Origin: Bacteroidia bacterium | GTDB lineage: Bacteria > Bacteroidota > Bacteroidia > Bacteroidales > Azobacteroidaceae | NCBI GenBank assembly: GCA_025999935.1 | Contig: BNXY01000010.1 | Coordinates: 1 to 59,370, forward strand | Length of the DNA: 59,370 nucleotides | Direction: 5' to 3' | Part shown: one piece after another, positions 8,556 through 16,729 of the stretch | Numbering within the stretch: position 1 is the first letter of the stretch | Layout: the number at the start of each line of letters is the position of its first letter | Made by a program: the position numbers and the translations under genes | The notes under the pieces: model-generated | What the model saw: only the letters and a program-made list of their open reading frames with translations | Database searches by the model: none | What the model was told of the DNA's origin: nothing

Positions 8556-9641
8556 ATGATGAAGAAAAGGAAAGTTTCCATTGTTGGCACTAATGGCATT
8601 CCGGCTCATTATGGCGGATATGAAACGTTAGCAGATTATTTAACGCAATATTTATCTGATGAATTTGATTTTGTAGTTTTCTGTAGTAAAAACAATTCCA
8701 GAGATTTAACTAACTATAATAATGCAAAATTATTACACCTTCCATTAAAAGCGAATGGCTGGCAAAGTTTATTCTATGATACTTATACCCTTTTTTATTC
8801 TGCACTCTATTCTGACATAATTCTTTATTTAGGTCCGGGAGCGGGTTTTATCGTTCCGATTATTAAATTATTTCAAAAAAAAATAATTGTAAATCATGGC
8901 GGTCTAAATGAATGGGAAAGGGAAAAATATTCTAAGTTTCAAAAAAATATAGCTAAGCTTGGCCATAAATATGCTGCAAAATTTGCTAATATTAATATAA
9001 CTGACAATAATCTTCTTCAGAAAAGCATCTTAAATGCATTTGGCGCTGATTCAATTGTGATACGATATGGGGGTGATCATGCGGTTAAAACAATCCCTAC
9101 AAGAGAAATAATAGAAAAATATCCTTTTTTAGAGGAAGAATATTATGTAAATGTATCAAGAGCTCAAGTTGATAATAATTTGCATATAGTTTTAAATGCT
9201 TTCAAAGATATCCCTGAAAAAAGATTGGTTATGGTATCCAATTGGAATATATCTTTATATGGAACAGAATTAAAAAAAGAGTATTATAATAAATATCCAA
9301 ATATAATTTTGCTTGATGCTGTTTATGAAATATCGGAAATAAATGCTATAAGAGGATGTGCAAAAGCCTATATTCATAGTCATTCTTATTGTGGAACATC
9401 ACCATCATTAGTTGAAGCGATGTGTTTAGGGTTGCCAATTTTTAGTTATGATGTTCCAACTAATAGAGAAACAACAAAAGGAAAAGCTTATTTTTTCAAA
9501 AGCAGTGAAGATTTGAAAAATTCCATATTGGATGGAGGCAATAGCCTAAAGGAATGTAGTGAAAATATGAAAGTTATTTCAGAAAATGAATATACTTGGT
9601 CAAAGATTAGTGCTCAATATGCAGAATTATTTAGATCATAA
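8556..9641 (+). CDS. DUF1972 glycosyltransferase (rhamnosyltransferase-like)
   Basis: A 361-residue GT4-type enzyme with the N-terminal DUF1972 domain: VSIVGTNGIPAHYGGYETLA at residues 7-26, then a C-terminal donor domain with HSHSYCGTSPSLVEAMCLG near residue 270. Characterised relatives such as Cps2T and WsaF-type proteins transfer rhamnose, which fits the preceding RmlD-like gene. The start is the first of two adjacent ATG codons at 8556, immediately behind the previous stop. The gene is much more AT-rich than its neighbours, which suggests a separate origin. Confidence 0.85.
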   Translation: MMKKRKVSIVGTNGIPAHYGGYETLADYLTQYLSDEFDFVVFCSKNNSRDLTNYNNAKLLHLPLKANGWQSLFYDTYTLFYSALYSDIILYLGPGAGFIVPIIKLFQKKIIVNHGGLNEWEREKYSKFQKNIAKLGHKYAAKFANINITDNNLLQKSILNAFGADSIVIRYGGDHAVKTIPTREIIEKYPFLEEEYYVNVSRAQVDNNLHIVLNAFKDIPEKRLVMVSNWNISLYGTELKKEYYNKYPNIILLDAVYEISEINAIRGCAKAYIHSHSYCGTSPSLVEAMCLGLPIFSYDVPTNRETTKGKAYFFKSSEDLKNSILDGGNSLKECSENMKVISENEYTWSKISAQYAELFRS

Positions 9642-9661
9642 ATAATAAATCAGAATAATCA

Positions 9662-10651
9662 ATGAAACAACTCATTCGTAATGTAAAGATTATAGGAACA
9701 GGCTCTTATGTGCCTGAAACTATTTATACCAATGAATATTTAGAAACTATTCTACCTACTAACTCTCAGTGGGTATATGAAAATGTAGGAATAAAGGAAC
9801 GTCGCATTGCCGCCGAAAATCAAGCCACAAGCGATTTGGCAACGGTAGCCGGACAACGGGCAATTGCAGATGCCGGATTAAAGAGTGAAGATATTGATTT
9901 AATCATTATTGCCACTTCAACGCCGGACAGAAAAGCGCCTTCTACGGCAGCCTTCGTGCAACATAAATTGAATGCGATCAACGCAGCAGCTTTTGACCTG
10001 ACAGCGGTCTGTAGCGGTTTTTTGTTTGGGATGTCTGTGGCAACTCAATACATCGCTTCCGGAGTATATAATAATGTATTGGTAGTAGGAGCCGATACTT
10101 TCTCAAAGATTACCGATTGGAAGAGAAGAGATGCTGTTTTCTTCGGAGATGGCGCCGGAGCAGCAGTCGTTACCGCAGCCAATGTAACAGAAGGTTTTTT
10201 GGCCTACCGGCTTTATACCGATACTACCAACGAAATGCTTGGATTTACAATTCCGGGAGGAGGTTCTGAAATTCCTTTAACGGCTGACAATATGGATGAA
10301 AAGTATTTTCAGATGAACGGAAAAGCTGTTTTTGCATCGGCTACAATAGCGTTGCCTAAAGCGATCAATCAAGTATTGGAAGATACCGGTCTTTCCATTG
10401 ATGATATTGATATTATGATTCCCCATCAACCCAGCATTCGCATTTTGCAAAAAACAGCGGAAATTATTGGGTTACCTTTTGAAAAAGTAATGACCAATAT
10501 GGATAAATACGCCAATACGTCCGGTGGTACGATTCCCATTTTGTTGGATGAAGTGAATAAATCCGGCAAACTGAAAAAAGGAGATATTGTCTTGTTTGCA
10601 GCCGTCGGTAGCGGATGGACTTATGGCGCATCCATCATCAAATGGGCTTGA
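9662..10651 (+). CDS. Beta-ketoacyl-ACP synthase III (FabH-like) in the polysaccharide locus
   Basis: A 329-residue KAS III with the full triad: C117 in LTAVCSGFLFG, H255 in IPHQPSIRILQKTAEIIG and N285 in YANTSGGT. FabH enzymes condense acetyl-CoA or another short acyl-CoA with malonyl-ACP to a 3-ketoacyl-ACP. Here it is followed by an SDR after one base and then by a GNAT, so the three genes look like a cassette. The likely use is making a short 3-keto or 3-hydroxyacyl group for a sugar rather than bulk fatty acids. That role is inferred from context; the enzyme class is certain. Confidence 0.9.
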   Translation: MKQLIRNVKIIGTGSYVPETIYTNEYLETILPTNSQWVYENVGIKERRIAAENQATSDLATVAGQRAIADAGLKSEDIDLIIIATSTPDRKAPSTAAFVQHKLNAINAAAFDLTAVCSGFLFGMSVATQYIASGVYNNVLVVGADTFSKITDWKRRDAVFFGDGAGAAVVTAANVTEGFLAYRLYTDTTNEMLGFTIPGGGSEIPLTADNMDEKYFQMNGKAVFASATIALPKAINQVLEDTGLSIDDIDIMIPHQPSIRILQKTAEIIGLPFEKVMTNMDKYANTSGGTIPILLDEVNKSGKLKKGDIVLFAAVGSGWTYGASIIKWA

Positions 10652-10652
10652 T

Positions 10653-11342
10653 ATGGTTATAGTAACAGGGGCTTCAAAGGGTGTCGGACGGTTTTTGTTT
10701 ACTCGTTTCAAGGAAATAAATGAAACGGTAATTGGAACGTATAACTCCACGTTTACCGGGTTAGAACAAGATAAAATCGATTATTATTCGGTTGATATTT
10801 CGGATTTTACATCAGTACAAGCGTTTGTACAATCCATTAAAAAAGATTTGCAAAATATTGTTTTAATTAATTGTGCAGGCATTTCCTATAATTCTTTTGC
10901 GCATAAATCCGATATTTCACAGTGGGATAAAGTCATAGATGTAAACGTAAAAGGAACGTTTTATATGATTCGCGAATTGTTACCGTTGATGAGGGAACAG
11001 AATTTTGGTAGGATTATCAATTTTTCATCGGTTGTAACTCAAATCCCTACGCAGGGTGTCAGCGCTTATGCTGCTTCCAAATCGGCTTTAATAGGATTGA
11101 CAAAATCGTTGGCAACAGAAAATGGTTCGAAAGGCATCACGGTCAATGCCATTAATTTGGGTTATGTAAATCTGGGTATGGGAATTAACGATGTTCCGGA
11201 AGCATATCAGGAAAAAATGAAAAATCAAATCCCGTCCCGCCGATTTTGCGAACCGGAAGAAGTTTTTCAAACTGTTCAATATCTGGTTAAAACAGAGTAT
11301 GTCAACGGTACCGCAATAGATATCAATGGAGGATTAATATAA
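10653..11342 (+). CDS. SDR oxidoreductase (FabG-like ketoreductase)
   Basis: A 229-residue classical short-chain dehydrogenase. The start chosen is the ATG at 10653 (MVIVTGASKGVGRFLF), one base after the KAS III stop; the frame is open further upstream but would overlap that gene by 65 bp and add residues before the NAD(P) motif TGASKGVG. The catalytic serine is in INFSSVVTQ, and YAASKSALIGLTKSL supplies Tyr and Lys. The C-terminus NGTAIDINGGLI is standard for FabG. It would reduce the 3-ketoacyl product of the preceding synthase to the 3-hydroxyacyl form, or act on a keto sugar. Confidence 0.88.
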   Translation: MVIVTGASKGVGRFLFTRFKEINETVIGTYNSTFTGLEQDKIDYYSVDISDFTSVQAFVQSIKKDLQNIVLINCAGISYNSFAHKSDISQWDKVIDVNVKGTFYMIRELLPLMREQNFGRIINFSSVVTQIPTQGVSAYAASKSALIGLTKSLATENGSKGITVNAINLGYVNLGMGINDVPEAYQEKMKNQIPSRRFCEPEEVFQTVQYLVKTEYVNGTAIDINGGLI

Positions 11343-11346
11343 AGAG

Positions 11347-12414
11347 ATGGAGTTGAAATTTGAGCATTTTGATTATCAACGGAATTTAGACGAGCAGCGA
11401 AGTCTGTTTCGCGATTGTTTTCCTGAAACCGACGGCGAAGTCATTCAAAACACAGAACACTATTTGTGGAAATTTCACAGTTTCCCCAGTTTTATGAAAT
11501 CTTGGGAATATGCCGCTTATTATGATAATGAAATGGCCGGTTATTATGCGGCATTGCCTTATCGTTACAAAATCGGTAAAAAAGAAATTTCGGTGGGTAT
11601 GGTTTGCGACGTAATGACAAGTTCAAAACAACGCGGAAAAGGTATTTTTACCAAAATGGGCGTTTATTCAACGGCTGAATTGGCATCGCAAGTCCCTTTT
11701 ACAATGGGTTATCCGATTCGCAAAGAAGTAATTCCCGGACATTTGAAAGTCGGGTGGAGAATCCCGTTTCAATTGCCGCTCTACATGAAATTTTTACGTT
11801 TGAATACTTTGTTAAAAAGCAGAAAAATAGATTTTTTAGCGCCATTGGGTAATTGTGCCATTTCGGTTTATAATTTTTTCAGGCAAACAAAAATCAATAA
11901 ATCATATACCTGTTCGATGGTTGATACGATTGATGAAGTAGAAGGTTATGAAGAATTTACCAATAGATGGAATCTATCCGTTCCCAATGCGTTGATAAAA
12001 GATTTGTCATTTTGCCGTTGGCGTTATTCGGCGCCGGACAGGAAATATCATTTTTTACAGGTAAAAAACGCTAAAAATCAATTAATTGCATTGGTTGTTT
12101 TTCGAAAAATCTTGAAAGAAAACGTACCGTCCTATGGTATTTTAGATTATCAGGTTTTGCCTGAATATGATGATTGTCTGGGTATTATCAATAAAGTATT
12201 GGCAGACAAAGCCAAACAAGAAGGGGTAGAAGCCATAATGACGATGATGAGTCGATATTCGGCGCAAAAATACCAAATACAACAAAATGGTTATATTAAA
12301 AGTCCGTTTGTTTTCAGTCTGATAATCAAAAATTTAACAAATGAGTTTTCCGAAACAGAATTATTTAATGAAAAAGATTGGCATTTGATGTGGGTGGATT
12401 CGGATGATCTGTGA
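11347..12414 (+). CDS. GNAT-family N-acyltransferase
   Basis: A 355-residue protein with an N-terminal GNAT domain. Acyl-CoA binding is indicated by VCDVMTSSKQRGKGIFTKMG (residues about 86-105), the R/Q-x-x-G-x-G/A signature. The C-terminal half (CRWRYSAPDRKYHFLQV near residue 220) resembles the second GNAT-like half of long polysaccharide-locus acyltransferases. It is 4 bp behind the SDR, so it probably transfers the acyl group made by the KAS III/SDR pair, or an acetyl group, to an amino sugar. The acceptor is not known. Confidence 0.8.
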   Translation: MELKFEHFDYQRNLDEQRSLFRDCFPETDGEVIQNTEHYLWKFHSFPSFMKSWEYAAYYDNEMAGYYAALPYRYKIGKKEISVGMVCDVMTSSKQRGKGIFTKMGVYSTAELASQVPFTMGYPIRKEVIPGHLKVGWRIPFQLPLYMKFLRLNTLLKSRKIDFLAPLGNCAISVYNFFRQTKINKSYTCSMVDTIDEVEGYEEFTNRWNLSVPNALIKDLSFCRWRYSAPDRKYHFLQVKNAKNQLIALVVFRKILKENVPSYGILDYQVLPEYDDCLGIINKVLADKAKQEGVEAIMTMMSRYSAQKYQIQQNGYIKSPFVFSLIIKNLTNEFSETELFNEKDWHLMWVDSDDL

Positions 12415-12420
12415 AAGTAA

Positions 12421-12452
12421 TTTGCACGAGTAAAAATAAATTGCTAACTTTG
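12421..12452 (+). promoter_or_regulatory. Promoter for the toxin-antitoxin pair
   Basis: TTTG at 12421-12424, 20 bases, TAACTTTG at 12445-12452, matching the Bacteroidetes consensus. It starts 7 bp behind the GNAT stop and 30 bp before the antitoxin ATG, so the pair has its own promoter inside the polysaccharide locus. Confidence 0.6.
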
Positions 12453-12481
12453 CATGGCAATCGAAAAATAGCAATCGAAAA

Positions 12482-12685
12482 ATGATAATCGAAAGAATAA
12501 ATAATGAAGTGGTGGTACGCATACCGTCGTTTGTCCGTTTTGATGAAATACAACGTATGATTGATTTGATGTGCTACAAAGAAGCCGTTGCCCGCAGCAA
12601 AGCCAAGCAGGCAGATGTGGACAAATTGGCTAAAGAAGTCAATAAAGGTTGGTGGAAGAAAAACCGCGAACGTTTCATGCAATGA
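12482..12685 (+). CDS. Small antitoxin partner of a PIN toxin
   Basis: A 67-residue basic protein (MIIERINNEVVVRIPSFVRF at the start, VNKGWWKKNRERFM at the end). The N-terminus looks like a beta-strand plus helix DNA-binding or dimer module; the C-terminal basic, Trp-rich end probably binds the toxin. It overlaps the PIN gene by ATGA (12682-12685), the classic arrangement for a type II toxin-antitoxin operon. The family has no specific name that I can give; the antitoxin role is inferred from size, position and coupling. Confidence 0.65.
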   Translation: MIIERINNEVVVRIPSFVRFDEIQRMIDLMCYKEAVARSKAKQADVDKLAKEVNKGWWKKNRERFMQ

Positions 12686-13119
12686 AAATCGTTGTGGATA
12701 CCAATATTATATTCAGTGCGTTGGCAAATAGCAATGGAACGCTGTCGGATATTATTATCGGTTCGAGTAAAAAATATCATTTTTATACCAGCGAATATTT
12801 GCGTGATGAATTGCAAAAGCATCATGAAAAATTGAAAAAGATTTCCAAACTAACAGATAAAGAAATAGAAATCGCTCAATATAAATTATTTAAATATATT
12901 AGTTTTATAACGTTAGAGATTATTCCTGAAAAATATTGGATTAAAGCCGAAAAAATAGTTTGCGATATAGACCCTGACGATATTGCATTTGTTGCCTTGT
13001 CGCTTTATTTGGATGCGTATTTATGGACTGGAGATAAAGTATTGTATCGTGGTCTGAAAAACAAAGGTTTCGGCAAAATAGTTTTAACCACCGAACTTAA
13101 ATCTCTGCTGGAAAACTAA
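12682..13119 (+). CDS. PIN-domain ribonuclease toxin
   Basis: A 145-residue PIN domain starting at the ATG at 12682, not at an upstream in-frame codon at 12649 that would run through the antitoxin end. Acidic metal-binding residues are visible: D6 in VVDTNIIFSAL, E in YLRDEL near residue 41, D in DPDDIAFVALSL near 94-97 and D in WTGDKVLY near 116. PIN toxins cut RNA and are held inactive by their partner. The pair has its own promoter and interrupts an otherwise sugar-related gene order, where it may stabilise the locus. Confidence 0.82.
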   Translation: MKIVVDTNIIFSALANSNGTLSDIIIGSSKKYHFYTSEYLRDELQKHHEKLKKISKLTDKEIEIAQYKLFKYISFITLEIIPEKYWIKAEKIVCDIDPDDIAFVALSLYLDAYLWTGDKVLYRGLKNKGFGKIVLTTELKSLLEN

Positions 13120-13144
13120 ACTAATTTCCCTATTCATAACCTCC

Positions 13145-13999
13145 TTGCACCTCCTCACTTTCGACATCGAGGACTGGTACAACTGCGACTTCATTTCCGA
13201 AGATTTTCACTGGGAAAAGTACGAAGTTCGCATTTATACCGGCGTAGAACGTATTCTCAACGAATTAGCCGCCCGCAATATCAAAGCGACTTTTTTCTGT
13301 TTGGGTTGGACTGCCGAAAAACATCCACAGGTAATACGAGATATTCATCGTTGTGGACATCATATCGGTTGCCATTCGTATCAACATGAATTATCATTTC
13401 GTTTTGATAAAGAAGGTTTTAAAAACGATACGGAAAAAGCAAAAAAACTAATAGAGGATTTAATCGGCGAAGAAATCAATGCATTCCGCGCACCTGGATT
13501 TTCGATAACGGAAAAAAATGTTTGGGCATTGGAAGTTTTGTCGGAATTGGGATTTCAGTACGATTGTTCATTATTTCCTGCTGCTCACGATTACGGCGGC
13601 TTTCAGCGTTACGGACAATCGGAACCTGCACTTTTGCAACTTTCTAACGGTGCAACAATCAAAGAATTTCCCATTAATATTCATACTGTTTTAGGCAAAA
13701 ATATAGTATTTTCGGGCGGCGGCTTTTTCCGGCTTTTTCCGTATTTTCTAATAAAACGCTGGGCAAAACAGACACCTTACTTGATGACCTATTTTCATCC
13801 GCGTGATTTCGATCCCGGTCAACCGATGGTTGAAAGTTTACCGGCAATACGCAAATTCAAATCCTACGTCGGCTTAAAAACATCGTTTAAAAAATTCCAA
13901 AAACTGCTGGATGATTTCAATTTCATCAATCTTCCCGAAGCGGATAAACAGATAGATTGGCAAAACGTTCGTACAATTCCTATACAACGAAGTCTTTAA
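13145..13999 (+). CDS. Polysaccharide deacetylase (NodB domain, DUF3473-type C-terminus)
   Basis: A 284-residue carbohydrate esterase. The start is a TTG at 13145 (no ATG is available): the motif LLTFDIEDWYN follows at once, giving the catalytic Asp of the first NodB motif. HSYQH (residues 77-81) gives the metal-binding histidines, FRAPGFS (about 114-120) the third motif, and YFHPRDFDPGQP near residue 217 the C-terminal domain typical of exopolysaccharide-locus deacetylases. It removes acetyl from an N-acetylated sugar in the growing or finished polymer. No signal peptide is seen, so it may act in the cytoplasm. Confidence 0.85.
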   Translation: MHLLTFDIEDWYNCDFISEDFHWEKYEVRIYTGVERILNELAARNIKATFFCLGWTAEKHPQVIRDIHRCGHHIGCHSYQHELSFRFDKEGFKNDTEKAKKLIEDLIGEEINAFRAPGFSITEKNVWALEVLSELGFQYDCSLFPAAHDYGGFQRYGQSEPALLQLSNGATIKEFPINIHTVLGKNIVFSGGGFFRLFPYFLIKRWAKQTPYLMTYFHPRDFDPGQPMVESLPAIRKFKSYVGLKTSFKKFQKLLDDFNFINLPEADKQIDWQNVRTIPIQRSL

Positions 14000-14045
14000 T
14001 CTGCTGCAACGAATTAAGGGCATCATTTCAAAAATATATACAACC

Positions 14046-14171
14046 ATGAATCTCCTCATCACCGGCATCCACGGCTTCGTCGGTTCTAATCTTTCGAGAA
14101 ACTCTATTAAAAAAACCTTATTGAAAGAAGTTTGCAATAAAATTTGTACATTTGCAAATGATTGCAAATAG
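14046..14171 (+). pseudogene. Duplicated 5' fragment of the NAD-dependent epimerase gene
   Basis: The first 15 or so codons (LLITGIHGFVGSNL) are nearly identical in DNA to the start of the intact epimerase gene at 15778; between 14055 and 14092 only one base differs from the matching stretch there. After 14092 the match ends and a short unrelated tail runs to a stop at 14169-14171. The regulator gene at 14185-15738 lies between the two copies. The arrangement looks like an insertion into the epimerase gene with the 5' end duplicated on the left side. Confidence 0.8.
14147..14154 (+). promoter_or_regulatory. -7 element before the AlbA/Schlafen-type gene
   Basis: TACATTTG matches TAnnTTTG. A TTG lies at 14121-14123 but the spacing is a little long. 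Because transcription would begin downstream of 14154, the translation start at 14185 is favoured over the upstream codons at 14152 and 14158. Confidence 0.4.
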
Positions 14172-14184
14172 TCATATAAAACAG

Positions 14185-15738
14185 ATGTTAGATATTAAAG
14201 CCATCATAGCCAAGGGAGAACATGCCCGGTTGGAAGCGAATAAAGCTGCCGGAGGGTTGCCGGAAAGCCTTTGGGAAAGCTATTCCGCATTTGCCAATTC
14301 GGATGGAGGGACTATTTTGCTCGGGGTATCGGACACAGGCGGCGTTTTGTCGATTACCGGAGTAAAAGATGCGCAAAAAAAGGTAAAGAACATTTGGGAT
14401 CAATTGAATGACAGACTGAAAGTCAGTGTCAATATTTTATCCGAACACCATATATATACTCAACTAATTGACGAAAAGGAACTTGTCGTTATCGAAGTTC
14501 CTCGCGCCGACCGGCGCGACAAACCGGTATATATCAATAATGATTTGCTTGGCGGCGCTTATCGCAGAAATGCAGAGGGTGATTACCATTGTACACTTCC
14601 GGAAGTAAAAAGCATGTTGCGCGACCAATCGGATATTCCGGTTGACAGTACGGTTATTGATGAATTGGAAGCAAGCGATTTGGATTTGGACACTGTTTCC
14701 CGTTACCGCAATCATTTTAAATCCCTGAAGCCGGTTCATGTTTGGAACAGTTTGGATGTTAATGCCTTTCTACAAAAAACAGGCGCATTAAGACGGTCGG
14801 AAGCCGGACGGTTGAAGCCGACGCTTGCCGGTCTTTTAATGTTTGGAACAGAAGATATTATTACACAAATTCTGCCGGACTATTTTTTGGATTACAGGGA
14901 AATATATGACGCCGGACGTTGGAGCGATCGGGTCGTTTCCAATTTAGGGGAATGGAGCGGGAACATTTTTGATTTTTTCTTTAAAATAGTTAATAAACTA
15001 ACTGCGGATATAAAAATCCCGTTTCAACTCCGAAACGGAATCGAGCGGGCAAGCGAGACATCTGTACATGTTGCATTGAGGGAAGCATTGGCAAATTCGA
15101 TCATTCATGCTGATTATTACGGCAGAAGAGGAATTGTGATTGAAAAAAGACCGGAAAAAATCAAAATTGCCAATCCGGGTATTTTCCGTCCCAATATAGC
15201 GGAAGCATTTGAAGGCGGTATCAGCGATCCGCGTAATCCCACTATTTTTAAACTGTTTGCATTAATCGATATTGGCGAACGGGCAGGAAGCGGATTATTC
15301 AATATCAAAACGGTATGGGAAGAGATGGGTTGGGCTTCTCCTGTGTTGGAAGAACAATTCTCACCGGACAGAACGACTTTAACAATTGAAATAGAATTGC
15401 TTGATAGAGAAGCCGTATCTGAGAACATACCGGGTACAGAAGAGTTTACTGAAAACAGTGAAAAGTTTACTGAAAACAGTGAAAGGTTTACTGAAAACAA
15501 AGAAAAGTTTACTGAAAACAGTGAAAGGTTTACTGAAAACAAAGAAAAGTTTACCGGAAATGCCCTAAAAATTATAGAAACAATCAAAAATAATCCCCGC
15601 ACAACGATTATGGAGTTATCGGGCATTCTTTCCATATCAAGAGTATCGATAATGAATAATATCAACAAACTCAAGAAAAAAGGCATTATTGAACGCATCG
15701 GCCCCGATAAAGGCGGTTATTGGCAAATAAACCGGTAA
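14185..15738 (+). CDS. AlbA_2/Schlafen-type ATP-binding putative regulator
   Basis: A 517-residue protein from the ATG at 14185 (MLDIKAIIAKGEH; codons at 14152 and 14158 are in frame but lie in the promoter). The N-terminal AlbA_2 domain has FANSDGGTILLGVSD, the middle has a GHKL-type ATPase motif ALREALANSIIHADY around residue 300 and ERAGSGL further on, and the last 60 residues form a winged helix (TTIMELSGILSISRVSIMNN). Between them lies a run of 7-residue repeats of the FTENSEK type. Such proteins are usually annotated as transcriptional regulators or RecG-like helicases but few have been tested. It sits as an insert between a partial and a full copy of the epimerase start, so it was probably acquired. 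Confidence 0.8.
   Translation: MLDIKAIIAKGEHARLEANKAAGGLPESLWESYSAFANSDGGTILLGVSDTGGVLSITGVKDAQKKVKNIWDQLNDRLKVSVNILSEHHIYTQLIDEKELVVIEVPRADRRDKPVYINNDLLGGAYRRNAEGDYHCTLPEVKSMLRDQSDIPVDSTVIDELEASDLDLDTVSRYRNHFKSLKPVHVWNSLDVNAFLQKTGALRRSEAGRLKPTLAGLLMFGTEDIITQILPDYFLDYREIYDAGRWSDRVVSNLGEWSGNIFDFFFKIVNKLTADIKIPFQLRNGIERASETSVHVALREALANSIIHADYYGRRGIVIEKRPEKIKIANPGIFRPNIAEAFEGGISDPRNPTIFKLFALIDIGERAGSGLFNIKTVWEEMGWASPVLEEQFSPDRTTLTIEIELLDREAVSENIPGTEEFTENSEKFTENSERFTENKEKFTENSERFTENKEKFTGNALKIIETIKNNPRTTIMELSGILSISRVSIMNNINKLKKKGIIERIGPDKGGYWQINR
15445..15549 (+). repeat. Five tandem 21-bp units inside the regulator gene
   Basis: Five in-frame units encode FTENSEK, FTENSER, FTENKEK, FTENSER, FTENKEK, followed by a degenerate sixth unit beginning FTGN. 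Units 2 and 4, and units 3 and 5, are nearly identical in DNA. The run links the ATPase domain to the winged helix and could change length by slippage. Confidence 0.9.
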
Positions 15739-15750
15739 ATAAACCGGTTT
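15729..15750 (+). terminator. Possible weak terminator behind the regulator gene
   Basis: AAACCGGT (15729-15736) and ACCGGTTT (15743-15750) form an 8-bp stem with a 6-base loop; the stem covers the stop codon and is followed by only a few T residues. Termination here would separate the inserted gene from the epimerase. Confidence 0.35.
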
Positions 15751-15777
15751 TCATACAAGTATATCCTAAATTATTTT

Positions 15778-16725
15778 ATGACCATTCTCATCACCGGCAT
15801 CCACGGCTTTGTCGGTTCTAATCTCGTTTCCGCTCTCAAAGAGCGGCATTCCATCTATGGCTTGGACATCATTTCTCCTGAAAAAGAAGGAGTTATCAAA
15901 ACATATTCATGGGATGATGTAGGGGCGTTGCGCGCAACGCCCCTACCGGACATCGACACCATTATCCATCTGGCAGGCAAGGCTCACGATACAAAAAACA
16001 AGAGCCAAGCGCAATCCTATTTCGATATAAATCTGGGTTTAACACAGAAGATTTTCGATTATTTTCTACAATCAAACGCCAAGCAATTCATCTTTTTCAG
16101 TTCGGTCAAAGCTGCTGCGGATTCGGTAGAAGGCGCTGTTTTAACGGAAGACATTGTCCCCAAACCGGTTGGCCCTTACGGCGAAAGCAAGATTGCCGCC
16201 GAAGAATACATTCATCGTCAATTATCAACTGTCAATTGTCCATTAAAAAAAGTGTATATCCTTCGGCCTTGCATGATACACGGGCCGGGAAATAAAGGGA
16301 ATCTGAATCTTTTGTATCAGGTTGTCAGTAAAGGTATTCCATGGCCGCTTGGCGCATTTGACAATCGACGTTCATTCCTGAATATCCGGAATTTATCGTA
16401 CATTGTCGAACAATTTATCATTCAAAATCCATTGAGTGGAATATATCATCTGGCTGATGATGAACCGCTTTCAACCAATGAACTCATTGAACTCATCGCC
16501 GAATCAAAAGAACGCAAACCCAGGATTTGGAAAATCAACAAATCCCTGATTTCTTTTGCAGCTCAAGCAGGCGGTATTTTACATTTACCGCTGAATCCCG
16601 AACGTTTGCGGAAATTAACGGAAAACTATATCGTTTCCAACCAAAAAATGAAAACCGCTTTAGGTATCAACCAACTTCCGGTTGATGTCCGCACCGGTCT
16701 GATACACACATTGAGCACATTCTGA
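15778..16725 (+). CDS. NAD-dependent sugar epimerase/dehydratase
   Basis: A 315-residue extended SDR: NAD motif TGIHGFVGSNL (residues 6-16), FFSSVKAAADS around 107 for the catalytic Ser and YGESK (Y134, K138) for Tyr and Lys. Members such as WbpV/WbpK-like proteins epimerise or reduce UDP-N-acetylated hexoses; they are often next to a WecA-type transferase, as here, and may make the first sugar (for example UDP-FucNAc or UDP-QuiNAc). Two repeat-derived peptides interrupt it: VGALRATPLP (48-57), from a 28-bp palindrome, and QLSTVNCPL (149-157 region). Both keep the frame and leave the motifs intact, so it is probably active. Confidence 0.85.
   Translation: MTILITGIHGFVGSNLVSALKERHSIYGLDIISPEKEGVIKTYSWDDVGALRATPLPDIDTIIHLAGKAHDTKNKSQAQSYFDINLGLTQKIFDYFLQSNAKQFIFFSSVKAAADSVEGAVLTEDIVPKPVGPYGESKIAAEEYIHRQLSTVNCPLKKVYILRPCMIHGPGNKGNLNLLYQVVSKGIPWPLGAFDNRRSFLNIRNLSYIVEQFIIQNPLSGIYHLADDEPLSTNELIELIAESKERKPRIWKINKSLISFAAQAGGILHLPLNPERLRKLTENYIVSNQKMKTALGINQLPVDVRTGLIHTLSTF
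15919..15946. repeat. 28-bp perfect palindrome, copy 1, in the epimerase gene
   Basis: Left half GTAGGGGCGTTGCG; the right half is its exact reverse complement. The flanking T on the left and CG on the right are shared with copy 2. Read in the gene frame it gives VGALRATPL. A REP-like mobile palindrome. Confidence 0.95.
16217..16245. repeat. TCAATT-type dispersed repeat in the epimerase gene
   Basis: The stretch contains TCAATTATCAACTG followed by TCAATTGTCCATTA and translates to QLSTVNCPL. It has the look of the TCAATT/CAATTG repeats common between genes in Bacteroidales, but only one copy is seen in this window, so the call is by resemblance. Confidence 0.45.
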
Positions 16726-16729
16726 TTCA

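Noticed and set aside
10587..10652. Longer N-terminus of the SDR gene
   Set aside because: It would overlap the KAS III gene by 65 bp and put 22 extra residues before the NAD(P) motif; the ATG at 10653 gives a normal SDR start.
15117..15698. 193-residue minus-strand frame rich in the NFSLFSV repeat
   Set aside because: It is the reverse reading of the tandem 21-bp units in the regulator gene; the forward frame has clear domains.
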